A stretch of 14,411 nt of DNA from Rickettsiales bacterium (GCA_017477855.1 JAFUUN010000091.1:1-14411); one strand, 5' to 3'; shown: positions 1 to 7,472, counted from the stretch's first letter. Notes: generated from the sequence alone by a model not told the origin. Program-made: numbers and translations.

Positions 1-752
1 ATGAAGATGGATTTATTGACTACGACCAAGCAGAGCAACTGGCAATGGAACACAAACCAAAGCTGATTATTACTGGTTTTTCTGCATATTCTCGTATTGT
101 TGACTGGAAAAGGTTCAGAGAAATTGCTGATAAGTGCGGCGCATTTTTGATGTCCGACATAGCGCACGTGGCTGGATTGATTGCAGGAGGATATTATCCA
201 AGCCCTATTGATTATGCTGATGTGGTAACCACGACAACCCACAAAACATTGCGAGGCCCAAGGGGCGGAATGATTATGGCAAAGACAAAGGAGTTAGAGA
301 AAAAGCTAAACTCTGCGCTATTCCCGGGAATACAAGGTGGGCCACTGATGCATGTTATTGCTGGAAAAGCAGTTGCATTTGGAGAGGCTCTTCGCCCAGA
401 GTGGAAAACATATTGCAAAAACATTATTGATAATGCTAAAACATTGGCTGATACTATCATGGCAAGGGGAGTGGATATTGTTAGCGGAGGAACAGATAAT
501 CACTGTATGTTGGTTGATTTGAGAAGCAAAGGTGTGACAGGATTAGCATTAGAGCGCAGATTGCAGGAGAAATATAACATTGTTTGCAATAAGAACTCTG
601 TGCCAAATGATCCACAAAAGCCAACCATTACATCTGGCGTTAGATTGGGCACACCGGCTTGCACGACAAGAGGTTTTGGTAAGGCAGAGTTTGAGAAGAT
701 AGGAAATACAATCGTTGACTGCATTGAGGAGATAGCTGAGGAAAGTAAATAA
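1..752 (+). CDS. glyA: Serine hydroxymethyltransferase, 3' part (5' end outside window)
   Basis: Interconverts serine and glycine with tetrahydrofolate, the main cytosolic source of one-carbon units; PLP enzyme. The reading frame is open from base 3, so the gene starts before the window. About 249 residues are visible of a family length near 420. The stretch TTTTHKTLRGPRGG contains the PLP-binding lysine (codon 243-245). HVAGLIAGG just before it and the C-terminal GVRLGTPACTTRGF are also family signatures. The frame is intact to the TAA at 750-752. The stop lies 2 nt before a GC-rich palindromic repeat copy, the only candidate 3' structure. The ATG at 45 is internal, not the start. The call is secure. 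Confidence 0.97.
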   Translation, partial: EDGFIDYDQAEQLAMEHKPKLIITGFSAYSRIVDWKRFREIADKCGAFLMSDIAHVAGLIAGGYYPSPIDYADVVTTTTHKTLRGPRGGMIMAKTKELEKKLNSALFPGIQGGPLMHVIAGKAVAFGEALRPEWKTYCKNIIDNAKTLADTIMARGVDIVSGGTDNHCMLVDLRSKGVTGLALERRLQEKYNIVCNKNSVPNDPQKPTITSGVRLGTPACTTRGFGKAEFEKIGNTIVDCIEEIAEESK

Positions 753-754
753 TA

Positions 755-835
755 GTTGCGCGGCGCGGAGCGCGTTTGGCCGACGAGGAACGAGGCGCAG
801 CCAAACGGCGAGGGCGTGGCCTCGGGCGGCGCAAC
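755..835 (-). repeat. GC-rich palindromic repeat, copy R1
   Basis: Begins GTTGCGCGG and ends GGCGCAAC, so the outer arms pair. The inner arms GTTTGGC and GCCAAAC pair as well. The strand is given relative to the form that carries GGCCACGCCCTCGC near its 5' end; R1 is the reverse of that form. It starts 2 nt after the glyA stop and could act as the 3' structure of the glyA transcript. There is no immediate T-run, so it is not a canonical intrinsic terminator. The GC richness contrasts sharply with its surroundings. Confidence 0.9.
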
Positions 836-945
836 CTCACAATGACTATTTGCTTTTTATTTTTTTCATATATCCATAAGTGCGCTGTTTTATATTATTT
901 ACTGTGGGCTTTTTTAGAAGAAAAAAATACGACCCAGATGATATA

Positions 946-1836
946 ATGTCAAACGGGCAGAAATATCTTGCAAAGCAGCTGGCAGATGAGGTTGAACGCT
1001 TAAAACAATCTGTTGGAACAATATGTGATCTCGTCAAAAATGGAGAAACATTTGATAGACGTATAGCTCTTGAAGATGCAAAAAAAGTGATAAGATTGCT
1101 TGACAAGGGCGCGATCAAAGTTGCAGAAAAGGTAGATGAAAACAAGTGGCAAGTCAATGAGTGGATTAAAAGTGCAATTTTACTTCTATTTCTTGAACAA
1201 AATCGTGCAATTGCTGGATTTGGTGCAAATTCATCAATGACATGGTTTGATAAAATAGGTAACAAGTTTGACGGTTGGAGCAGTGCAACTTTCATGAATT
1301 TAAATATACGTGTTGTACCGGGAAGCATTGTCAGACAAGGCGTGTATATCGGCCAGAACAGTGATGTAATGCTGTCATTTATAAATATAGGAAGTTATAT
1401 CGGGGAAGGCACAAAAATAGGCTGCATGACAAGCATTGGCTTCGGGATTTATATCGGTGAAGGATGTAGCATCTGTGATAATGTCTGTCTTGGAGAAAAC
1501 GCCAATCCAATAACCGCTCCACAGATTATAATAGAAGATAATTGCCTGATAAAATCAGGTTGTATTATTGAGAGGAATATTGTTATTGGACGTGGTTCTG
1601 TTTTAGAAAATGGTGTGATATTGAGCCATGATACCAAAATTATTGACTATGCGACCGGTAGAGAGATTGTAGACAAAATACCTAATAACTCCATTGTGAA
1701 AAATGGAACATTTAAGCAAGACGAAGGCATTTCACTGGTTTGCGCAATCGTTTTTTCAAGGAAGAATGATAACACACAACCAGCACAAGATCTTGATGCA
1801 TTGTTAAATCATTACGATATAGATGAAGATTTATAG
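946..1836 (+). CDS. DapD-like left-handed beta-helix protein with altered active site
   Basis: Relative of tetrahydrodipicolinate N-succinyltransferase (DapD, lysine/diaminopimelate pathway). With the ATG at 946 it has 296 residues, near the family length of about 274. Matches to DapD include LLDKGAIKVAEK, RVVPGSIVRQG, INIGSYIGEGT, IIIEDNC and a C-terminal ATGREIVDKIP region. Hexapeptide repeats lie at about residues 125-225. Compared without gaps to E. coli DapD as I recall it, the catalytic Asp141 position is Gly159 and the Glu189 position is Ile207. The conserved stretch VDTWATVGSCAQIGK and the following Gly-rich loop are lost, so succinyltransferase activity is doubtful. GTG at 904 is an alternative start (310 residues); neither has a clear Shine-Dalgarno. 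First gene of a tight operon with an FKBP-like membrane protein and an LptF/G-like permease. It may be a repurposed acyltransferase or scaffold. Confidence 0.8.
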   Translation: MSNGQKYLAKQLADEVERLKQSVGTICDLVKNGETFDRRIALEDAKKVIRLLDKGAIKVAEKVDENKWQVNEWIKSAILLLFLEQNRAIAGFGANSSMTWFDKIGNKFDGWSSATFMNLNIRVVPGSIVRQGVYIGQNSDVMLSFINIGSYIGEGTKIGCMTSIGFGIYIGEGCSICDNVCLGENANPITAPQIIIEDNCLIKSGCIIERNIVIGRGSVLENGVILSHDTKIIDYATGREIVDKIPNNSIVKNGTFKQDEGISLVCAIVFSRKNDNTQPAQDLDALLNHYDIDEDL

Positions 1837-1838
1837 CC

Positions 1839-2924
1839 ATGCCAGCTGATAATGTAATGACAAAAAAAGAGGAAGTTGCTAAACAACAGGAAGACAAAGA
1901 AACTGCTATTGAAGATGCTAAAACCAAATGGAAACGCAGAGGAAAAAAACTGTTTAATAAGTCATGCAAATTCACATCATTGGTAATTATTCTTGGGTTA
2001 ATTATCCATATTGAATTCAAAAGCTTGAAGGAGGAAGAAACAACCAGAGACACAGCACTAAAAATCACCGAAAATTTGCGATCATCATCTGAGGCAATGC
2101 AAGATGCATGGAAAACAATGTATTATTTCTACAAAACAGGAGATTTATTTAAGATATTGAGATGCAGCCGTGGGAGAACAAGCATCTTTGATAAAGAGCC
2201 GGGAGATAGTTTAGCATACATATTCAAGCGCCCGATTGATAATAATATCAGAGCCGGAAACGCACAGTTAAACCCTATTGCTTGTGATAAGCCATTGTCA
2301 ATTAACGTTCAGATGAAAAAGAGAATTGATAAAAAAATGGATAATCCAGAGCCATATACATACGTTCCAGGAAAGGAGCCATTGGAGTTGCTAAAAAAAT
2401 ATCCACTTATACAATATGCAGTGCCAAAGTTGAAGGTTGGTGAAAAAGCAGTATTTATTGCAATGCCGCAGACAATATCAGGTCAAAAATTTAAATCAAA
2501 GTATATTTATGAAATTGAATTGCCAATCCAAAAAGGGAAGAATACCTATGACAAGCTTCCAGCATGGGTACCAATATACATTAGGGAAAAAAGTATTAAC
2601 GTTATAGATACTGTGATTTGCAATTCAATTGTGGCGCTGAATATGAGCATCTACAATGGGCTTGGGCAGCTGCTTTATGAGACGTTTGATGGTGCCAAAC
2701 AGGTTGATAACTTGAAGGACATAAAACCATTTAAGTTTAGAATGGGTGCAGGAGAATTTAACGAATATATTGAACAAATTCTGTTAGGTCTTTCCGCCGG
2801 TGATAAGATAAAGATATTCCTTACAAAAAACTTCATGCAAACAACTCCATTCTTTAACCAGAGGTCATTTGATAATCAAGAGTTGCTAATTATAGATTTG
2901 CAAATAATGGGAGTAACAAGATAG
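1839..2924 (+). CDS. Membrane-anchored protein with two FKBP-like domains
   Basis: 361 residues. Residues 8-40 are highly charged and probably helical, ending in a basic patch. One membrane segment lies at about 44-60, implying N-in topology with the rest periplasmic. Residues 258-360 look like an FKBP prolyl isomerase fold: IYNG, TFDG, PFKFRMG and GLSAGDKIKIF follow the family order and end in a typical strand. The Tyr26, Phe36 and Asp37 equivalents of FKBP12 are present, but the Val55-Ile56 and Trp59 positions have changed, so activity is uncertain. Residues 118-235 resemble a second, more degenerate copy (LKVGEKAVFIAMP, then KYIYEIELP). The gene starts 2 nt after the DapD-like stop and ends 2 nt before the permease, so all three are probably co-translated. 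A second in-frame ATG at 1857 is possible. A periplasmic chaperone is an inference. Confidence 0.6.
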   Translation: MPADNVMTKKEEVAKQQEDKETAIEDAKTKWKRRGKKLFNKSCKFTSLVIILGLIIHIEFKSLKEEETTRDTALKITENLRSSSEAMQDAWKTMYYFYKTGDLFKILRCSRGRTSIFDKEPGDSLAYIFKRPIDNNIRAGNAQLNPIACDKPLSINVQMKKRIDKKMDNPEPYTYVPGKEPLELLKKYPLIQYAVPKLKVGEKAVFIAMPQTISGQKFKSKYIYEIELPIQKGKNTYDKLPAWVPIYIREKSINVIDTVICNSIVALNMSIYNGLGQLLYETFDGAKQVDNLKDIKPFKFRMGAGEFNEYIEQILLGLSAGDKIKIFLTKNFMQTTPFFNQRSFDNQELLIIDLQIMGVTR

Positions 2925-2926
2925 AA

Positions 2927-4108
2927 ATGGCAGGAGATATAATAATAAACAAGCACAGATTTATAGGCAAAGTGTTGTCAGCCATCATCCCAAGTAAGGC
3001 AAGTAGATACATCTTTTTTACATTCGGCAAGGAATTTCTGATGTGGTTTTGTGCTTTGTTTATTCTCCTTGCTACATTCAATCAAATAGGACTTACGACA
3101 GAAGGAGGAAACAAGTTGTCCTTCTTGATTATGGAAAACATTTGCGAAACATCCTGTCAAATATTGAAATTGACAGAATTTGTCATACTGTTTGCATGTA
3201 TTACATTTTTCATACGTTCGAAGGGTTTTTTCAATCTGTCAATGCTACAAAGTTTTGGCACAACGTCAATGAAAACTATTGTGCCAATCATTGTCTTTTT
3301 GATAATGTTCTGGGTTGTAAGAGTTTTTGCGCTGTATCCACTTGTTGTAAAATATAGCAATTTGCAGTCAATCTATAAGAAGGAGCACAAGTTGAGTATA
3401 GTTAGTATAGGCACAAAGTTCAACATTTTTGATGGCAAAAAAGCAGGAAATTATATGATTGTCAATGGAACATATAAAGGTGGAAACAAAAATGTAGTTG
3501 TTGCCAGAGATGCAACATTTGTCAAATATCAAAACAATGCAATCAGCGAGACATATTATGCAAAAGTTGCAAAATTTGATAACTCAAAGTGGACGATGCA
3601 TGATGTATTGTATTATAATCATAAAAAAGGAATGCTGACGCATAAACTATCAAGTTCTATCAAAAGTGAACTCACAAATGCAACGCTTATGTCAAACATC
3701 AGTGGAGCGCATAAGTATGAAAAATCATTAAAATTGCATATTTATGACAATATTAAATTGTTGTTGTTTAACAAAAATGCCAACGGAGAAACAGAAAACA
3801 TGCGTCAAGCCCGCCTGGAACTGACAAACGATATTATCTGTTTGATGAACTCTATTGTTTGTTGTTTTTTGACTTTTATATTGTGTATCACTTCATCCAG
3901 AATAAGTAATATCATCAAGATTTCATTGAAGAGTTTCTTGGCATTCTTCATTTTGACGCGTATTTTCAGCTTTCTTGGACCGACAATAAAAAACTCTAAC
4001 TTCAATGCGTTTGTAGCAGTAATGTTAAGCATGACAGTTATTTTAAGTTTTTACACATTTCTAATCAAGCGCGATTGGAAGATTGAGATAATCAGAAGGA
4101 AAATGTAA
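2927..4108 (+). CDS. LptF/LptG-like permease (lipopolysaccharide transport)
   Basis: 393 residues. Six membrane segments are predicted by eye at about 36-55, 82-97, 117-140, 303-323, 331-350 and 357-381. Residues 141-300 form a beta-rich soluble region between segments 3 and 4. This 3 + periplasmic domain + 3 layout and length are those of LptF/LptG, which with the LptB ATPase extract lipopolysaccharide from the inner membrane towards the LptC-A-D bridge. KWTMHDVLYYN is typical of the periplasmic part. Sequence signatures are weak, so I cannot choose between LptF and LptG. It is the last gene of an operon with DapD-like and FKBP-like proteins, an unusual partnership since lptF and lptG usually lie side by side. 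The stop is directly followed by the 3' CCA of a tRNA gene on the other strand. Confidence 0.75.
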   Translation: MAGDIIINKHRFIGKVLSAIIPSKASRYIFFTFGKEFLMWFCALFILLATFNQIGLTTEGGNKLSFLIMENICETSCQILKLTEFVILFACITFFIRSKGFFNLSMLQSFGTTSMKTIVPIIVFLIMFWVVRVFALYPLVVKYSNLQSIYKKEHKLSIVSIGTKFNIFDGKKAGNYMIVNGTYKGGNKNVVVARDATFVKYQNNAISETYYAKVAKFDNSKWTMHDVLYYNHKKGMLTHKLSSSIKSELTNATLMSNISGAHKYEKSLKLHIYDNIKLLLFNKNANGETENMRQARLELTNDIICLMNSIVCCFLTFILCITSSRISNIIKISLKSFLAFFILTRIFSFLGPTIKNSNFNAFVAVMLSMTVILSFYTFLIKRDWKIEIIRRKM

Positions 4109-4184
4109 TGGTGGGTGATACAGGACTCAAACCTGTGACCCTTTCCACGTCAAGGAAATGCTCTATCAACTGAGCTAATCACCC
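4109..4184 (-). tRNA. tRNA-Val (anticodon GAC)
   Basis: On the minus strand this folds as a full cloverleaf of 76 nt. The acceptor arm GGGTGAT pairs with ATCACCC, followed by discriminator A and an encoded CCA. The D-arm is GCTC/GAGC. The anticodon stem TTTCC/GGAAA carries loop TTGACGT, giving anticodon GAC. The variable loop is five nucleotides and the T-arm is ACAGG/CCTGT with loop TTTGAGT. The encoded CCA begins at the base after the permease TAA, so the two genes converge with no gap and there is no room for a terminator of either. Confidence 0.96.
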
Positions 4185-4186
4185 AT

Positions 4187-4201
4187 TCACTGGGACAGTG
4201 A
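4187..4201. other. Small perfect inverted repeat beside tRNA-Val
   Basis: TCACTG and CAGTGA flank a 3-nt spacer just upstream of the 5' end of tRNA-Val. It would form a 6-bp hairpin in the tRNA leader and might be a processing or binding site. No convincing -35/-10 pair was found here, and chance cannot be excluded. Confidence 0.35.
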
Positions 4202-4240
4202 GATTTAAAATTTAAATTGCAAGTGAATATTGAATTTATT

Positions 4241-4348
4241 GTTGTACTGTCCGATGCCACGCCCTCGCAGTTTTCACCTCCTCGCTCTATCAGCCATCTC
4301 TCACGCTCAGATCCGCTCGGCGGAAAAACTCAGCTACGCCCGCACAAT
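4241..4348 (+). repeat. GC-rich palindromic repeat, copy R2 (diverged, long form)
   Basis: Shares GATGCCACGCCCTCGC with the other copies. The inner arms are GTTTTC near the left and GGAAAAAC near the right, like copy R5 rather than the GTTTG/CAAAC form. The outer arms GTTGT and ACAAT are still complementary, allowing one G:T pair. It is the only copy between divergent genes (tRNA-Val and hemW), hence the only one not clearly 3' of a gene. CAATAAAAACATCATT, spanning its right edge and flank, is identical to that of copy R6. Confidence 0.8.
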
Positions 4349-4392
4349 AAAAACATCATTGCTATTTATTTCTTTTAAACAAAATACATATT

Positions 4393-5550
4393 GTGTTCGG
4401 CATTTATTTTCATTGGCCATATTGTCTCTCCAAATGCATTTACTGTGACTTCGGCACAACAATCTTATCAGCAAACATAAACCAACAAAACTATGCTGCA
4501 AATTGCAAAAAACAACTGGAATATTTCTCTGGGAAAATCGGGCAGACAGAACCAATCACTTCAATCTATTTTGGTGGCGGAACACCAAGTATTTTGGAGG
4601 CAAGCATCATTGCAGAATTGGTTGATTATGTAAAAAGCACTTTTGATGTTACGGTAGATTGTGAAATTACTCTGGAAGCCAATCCGACAAGTTTTGAAAT
4701 TAACAAGTTTGAAAAATTCCATCAAGCCGGGGTGAATAGATTATCTCTTGGTGTGCAGTCAATGGATGACGACGAGTTGCGGTTTTTAGGCCGCAAACAT
4801 ACAGTTGCGCAGGCAATGGCGGCAATCAATGAAATCAAACACATCTTTCCGCGGTGGACTTTTGATTTGATATATGGTCTGCCAAAGCAAACGATGACGA
4901 AGTGGCTGGATGAACTCGCGCAGGCATTGGCATTGGGTTCACAGCACATGTCGCTATACACCCTGATTGTGGATGAAAATACCCTACTCGGTCAGATGGT
5001 TGCACGCGAGATTGTCGTCCCAAAAACAGAGGAAGAACTGGCTGATTTCTACGATGCTACGAATGAGTTTATCCACCGTCATTCCAACCTGGAGCATTAC
5101 GAAGTGTCTAATTATGCAGTGTCAGGACAAGAAAGTCGCCACAATTTAGCATATTGGAACAGCAATGACTACATCGGCATTGGTGCTGGTGCACATGGAA
5201 GATTACGTTATGCAAATGGTTGGCGATACGAGCTGCAAAGCATTTTTAATCCTAAACAGTGGAATGATAATATAGCGAACGGCGGCAACGGACTTGAAGT
5301 TGAGCGCCCACTAACAGAATACGAACAAGCCGAGGAAATACTAATCATGGGTCTGCGCACAAAGTTTGGCATTGATTTGGAGGACATCCGCCAGCGATTT
5401 GGCTTTGATTTGATGAAATATTTAGATGCTTCCAAGCTTGCAGAATTTGCAGAGCAGAAGTTGGTAATATATGATAATCAGAAATTAAAGTTGACATATC
5501 AGGGGTTAAAGGTGTTGGATATGATAGTTACACAATTAAACATTGATTGA
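4393..5550 (+). CDS. hemW: HemW, radical SAM heme chaperone-type protein
   Basis: 385 residues, the normal length of the HemW family, formerly annotated as oxygen-independent coproporphyrinogen oxidase-like. The radical SAM cluster motif is Cys11, Cys15, Cys18 (CLSKCIYC). The glycine motif GGGTPS is at residues 61-66 and NRLSLGVQSM is a family signature. HemW proteins bind heme and an iron-sulfur cluster and are proposed to deliver heme to respiratory proteins; they do not act as HemN. The start is GTG at 4393, because the HWPYC motif lies close to the N-terminus as in relatives and no suitable ATG precedes it. No Shine-Dalgarno is visible. It stands alone, with a repeat copy upstream and an unrelated gene 48 nt downstream. 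Confidence 0.93.
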   Translation: MFGIYFHWPYCLSKCIYCDFGTTILSANINQQNYAANCKKQLEYFSGKIGQTEPITSIYFGGGTPSILEASIIAELVDYVKSTFDVTVDCEITLEANPTSFEINKFEKFHQAGVNRLSLGVQSMDDDELRFLGRKHTVAQAMAAINEIKHIFPRWTFDLIYGLPKQTMTKWLDELAQALALGSQHMSLYTLIVDENTLLGQMVAREIVVPKTEEELADFYDATNEFIHRHSNLEHYEVSNYAVSGQESRHNLAYWNSNDYIGIGAGAHGRLRYANGWRYELQSIFNPKQWNDNIANGGNGLEVERPLTEYEQAEEILIMGLRTKFGIDLEDIRQRFGFDLMKYLDASKLAEFAEQKLVIYDNQKLKLTYQGLKVLDMIVTQLNID

Positions 5551-5574
5551 CTTATTACCAATTATGCTTAATAT
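5547..5574 (+). promoter_or_regulatory. Candidate sigma70-type promoter for the 333-residue protein
   Basis: TTGACT (5547-5552) and TAATAT (5569-5574) are spaced 16 bp apart. The -35 overlaps the hemW stop. Transcription would start near 5581, about 18 nt before the ATG. The -10 matches consensus at only 4 of 6 positions. Confidence 0.4.
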
Positions 5575-5598
5575 TTTATAGGTTTTATTTTTATTTTT

Positions 5599-6600
5599 AT
5601 GAGAAACAACACAAACGTAATTAACAATGATATACATAACCCAATGCCTAATTATGATGGCGCTTTCATGAGTGTCACAAAAAATGATGATTGTTCTGGT
5701 AGTTTTATGGAACAAACAGAGACTTGTAAAAAAAAGGAAAACAATAGCTCAAAATCACCTGTTGATGACGGATCTACTATTCTGAATAATGACGAATTTA
5801 GTATCGTTGAAGATTTCTTTAAAGAAAACAACGACAACGCTATTAATAAAAACATGGAAAATAAAAAGAGCATCCAGCCAGTCATTGTATCTTCAAACCA
5901 TAATATTTCCAATAACAATTTTCCTATTAGTAAAATCACACATAGCAATAACATCAACAATATTTCAAATAATAATCTACCTATTGAAAGCAATAAATCT
6001 ATTGCAAGCCATGGAAAAAGCAAAAAAGAAAAAGCAGCAAGCAAAAAAGAAAAAGCAACCGTGATAAATAGCATCGTTGATAACCAGAAGTACTTCGTTA
6101 ATACACAAGTAAATGATGTAAATTCCGCTATAATGAGCAATCCTTATTGTGAGAAAAGTCAAAAAACAATAGAACAATCTAAATCTTCGGTCAAAACTAA
6201 ATCTTCGGTTAAAAAACATTTCAATCCTTTTTATATTGCATCAAAACATCAATCCACTGATAAAAACAAAAACGAATTCGACAATGCCGCTTTGAATAAC
6301 AACTTCAACGATAAGTCGCAGTATAATCAATTATGCTCCAATTTAGACTATTATGGCGTAAGTCAATTAGCCGGGACAAACAAAAATTCAGAAAAAGAAA
6401 TTTACATCAACAATATTTATAATATTGACGGCAGCAAGAGAAAATATAGATCATCATCTGTTGATAGTTCAAGTATTTACAACAGTAGCGAATATTGCAG
6501 CCATTGTGGTCACCGAATAAAACGTATAAACAATAGAAAAGATAAAGTAGAATACTGCTGCTGCAACAATTGTTGTAATAACAAATGCAATATATTTTAG
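5599..6600 (+). CDS. Unrecognised Asn/Ser/Lys-rich protein with Cys-rich C-terminus
   Basis: 333 residues, no family recognised and no signal peptide or membrane segment. Most of the chain is low-complexity and polar, probably disordered, with many Asn-Asn runs. Short tandem repeats are visible: SKKEKAA/SKKEKAT, KSSVKT/KSSVKK, and NISNNNFPIS/NISNNNLPIE further upstream. The last 35 residues contain nine cysteines, starting CSHCGHRIK and continuing in a CCCNNCCNNKC cluster. This resembles a zinc-ribbon end, though the metal role is an inference. The leader GGTTTTA plus T-run directly before the ATG is shared with three other unrecognised genes here. A coding role is supported by a long open frame and in-frame repeat periods of 21 and 18 bp. 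An effector or nucleic-acid-binding function is only speculation. Confidence 0.65.
   Translation: MRNNTNVINNDIHNPMPNYDGAFMSVTKNDDCSGSFMEQTETCKKKENNSSKSPVDDGSTILNNDEFSIVEDFFKENNDNAINKNMENKKSIQPVIVSSNHNISNNNFPISKITHSNNINNISNNNLPIESNKSIASHGKSKKEKAASKKEKATVINSIVDNQKYFVNTQVNDVNSAIMSNPYCEKSQKTIEQSKSSVKTKSSVKKHFNPFYIASKHQSTDKNKNEFDNAALNNNFNDKSQYNQLCSNLDYYGVSQLAGTNKNSEKEIYINNIYNIDGSKRKYRSSSVDSSSIYNSSEYCSHCGHRIKRINNRKDKVEYCCCNNCCNNKCNIF
6019..6060 (+). repeat. 21-bp tandem repeat, two units, inside the 333-residue gene
   Basis: Two 21-bp units (6019-6039 and 6040-6060) encode SKKEKAA and SKKEKAT. They keep the frame and probably arose by slippage. Confidence 0.85.
6181..6216 (+). repeat. 18-bp tandem repeat, two units, inside the 333-residue gene
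   Basis: Two 18-bp units (6181-6198 and 6199-6216) both start AAATCTTCGGT and encode KSSVKT and KSSVKK. The period preserves the frame. Confidence 0.85.
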
Positions 6601-6625
6601 TTGTCTGAAAAGTATCTAACAGATA

Positions 6626-6671
6626 ACACTCAAAAACACCCCTTCCTTTTCACAAATTTTTTTATCTCCTC
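6626..6671 (-). pseudogene. Decayed duplicate of the lpxI 3' end
   Basis: These 46 bases match 7480-7526, the last codons of intact lpxI, at about 43 of 47 aligned positions in the same orientation. On the minus strand the matching codons would read EIKK and then ICEKEGVFLSV, but one missing base in the A-run puts the two parts in different frames. Most differences are C to T or G to A in this copy. Similarity fades beyond 6671, with only hints further on. It follows the stop of the 333-residue gene, just as true lpxI follows the stop of the 195-residue gene. Confidence 0.8.
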
Positions 6672-6716
6672 TATTAAATTTTTGTATTGATTTTGAGAAA
6701 TAGATATTACACCATT

Positions 6717-6785
6717 GGCAAAACAGGTTTTGCCACCGAGCGTAGCGGTGCTAGACCGCAAGGGTATGGCTTCAGGCTGCACGAC
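6717..6785 (-). repeat. Decayed copy R3 of the GC-rich palindromic repeat
   Basis: Bases 6754-6785 match the 32-base right end of copy R1 at about 23 positions without gaps, and most differences are GC-to-AT transitions. To the left, GGCAAAAC and GTTTTGCC (6717-6734) form a perfect 8-bp inverted repeat, and ACCG/CGGT forms another small hairpin. The left half cannot be aligned with confidence. It lies in a 281-bp gene-free stretch (6601-6881) that otherwise holds the lpxI tail fragment and an AT-rich upstream region. Confidence 0.6.
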
Positions 6786-6881
6786 ATAAATTGGTGACGT
6801 GTTTTAGCAGAGCGCTTTTATTTTTTATATTCTTTACATTTTGATATTTTTTAATAAACTGTGATTAGTTTTATTTTTTTT

Positions 6882-7469
6882 ATGCAAAACAGTATTGAAC
6901 AACAAAGAGCAGAAATTTTGGAGCAAATTATTAATCGCATGCAATATCAGCTTACAACGAGACATGATGATTCATTTTCTTTTGAAGCCAATGGGATCCC
7001 ATGCAATATATTAAGGATTGATGATAACGGAATTTGTCATATAACAATGCAGAAAGTTAACGGGGGGTTCGCATACCGACTCTTTAATACACAGGATCGA
7101 AGCGTTGAAGAGTCTGTGAATACTGCGCTTCGGATTATGAAAGAGCTCTGCCAATGCAGAATAACAGATATAGTTGATAAACTCAGCAATAAATTGGAAA
7201 TGACCAGAGTAAAACGATACCCCCGATCATTTTATTTTACTAATAAAAACGGTTCAGATGATAATACTTTGTTTATAGATGATAATGGTATAGCAAAAAT
7301 CTGTATAGTCGATAAAAATGGCAGATATCACCATACTAAAATAGATGTAAAGGAACACAATAATGACTATATTGTTAATCAAATCATTGCAATGGCAACT
7401 GGAACGGGTATGGCTCAACATTCATTAAAAAGCTCACAAAAAAGCCATAGCTTTAATGAAAAACAATAA
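6882..7469 (+). CDS. Unrecognised protein made of two ~85-residue repeats
   Basis: 195 residues from the ATG at 6882; a GTG at 6861 is in frame but would add an unlikely hydrophobic stub. No known family recognised; no signal peptide or membrane segment. The chain is an internal duplication. Residues 9-88 and 93-172 each have a predicted helix, then SFxF, then IDDNGI (46-51 and 132-137), then a strand with a further NG, then a second helix. A polar tail of about 20 residues follows. Its stop is 3 nt from the stop of convergent lpxI. The AGTTTTA plus T-run leader before the ATG is shared with three other unrecognised genes. A small alpha/beta repeat domain of unknown role is the safest description. 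Confidence 0.7.
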   Translation: MQNSIEQQRAEILEQIINRMQYQLTTRHDDSFSFEANGIPCNILRIDDNGICHITMQKVNGGFAYRLFNTQDRSVEESVNTALRIMKELCQCRITDIVDKLSNKLEMTRVKRYPRSFYFTNKNGSDDNTLFIDDNGIAKICIVDKNGRYHHTKIDVKEHNNDYIVNQIIAMATGTGMAQHSLKSSQKSHSFNEKQ

Positions 7470-7472
7470 TAA

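Noticed and set aside
755..835. Classical intrinsic terminator for glyA
   Set aside because: The hairpin is far longer than usual and is not followed directly by a T-run; a general 3'-end role remains possible.
640..840. Arg/Pro-rich minus-strand open frame running through repeat R1
   Set aside because: GC-rich palindromes lack stops in several frames; similar Arg/Pro-rich frames occur in R4, R6 and R7. It also overlaps the glyA 3' end.
4230..4448. Small open frame between tRNA-Val and hemW
   Set aside because: It is repeat R2 sequence running into hemW in another frame; no Shine-Dalgarno or recognisable product.
5652..6140. Leu/Phe-rich minus-strand open frame resembling a membrane protein
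   Set aside because: It is a complement of Asn/Lys-rich codons in the 333-residue gene, with no start context or family match.
6601..6626. Hairpin after the 333-residue gene as a terminator
   Set aside because: The 7-bp stem contains a G:U pair, the loop is 12 nt and no T-run follows.
6861..6881. GTG start for the 195-residue protein
   Set aside because: It would add a short hydrophobic stub encoded by the shared T-rich leader; the ATG at 6882 fits the pattern of the other three genes.
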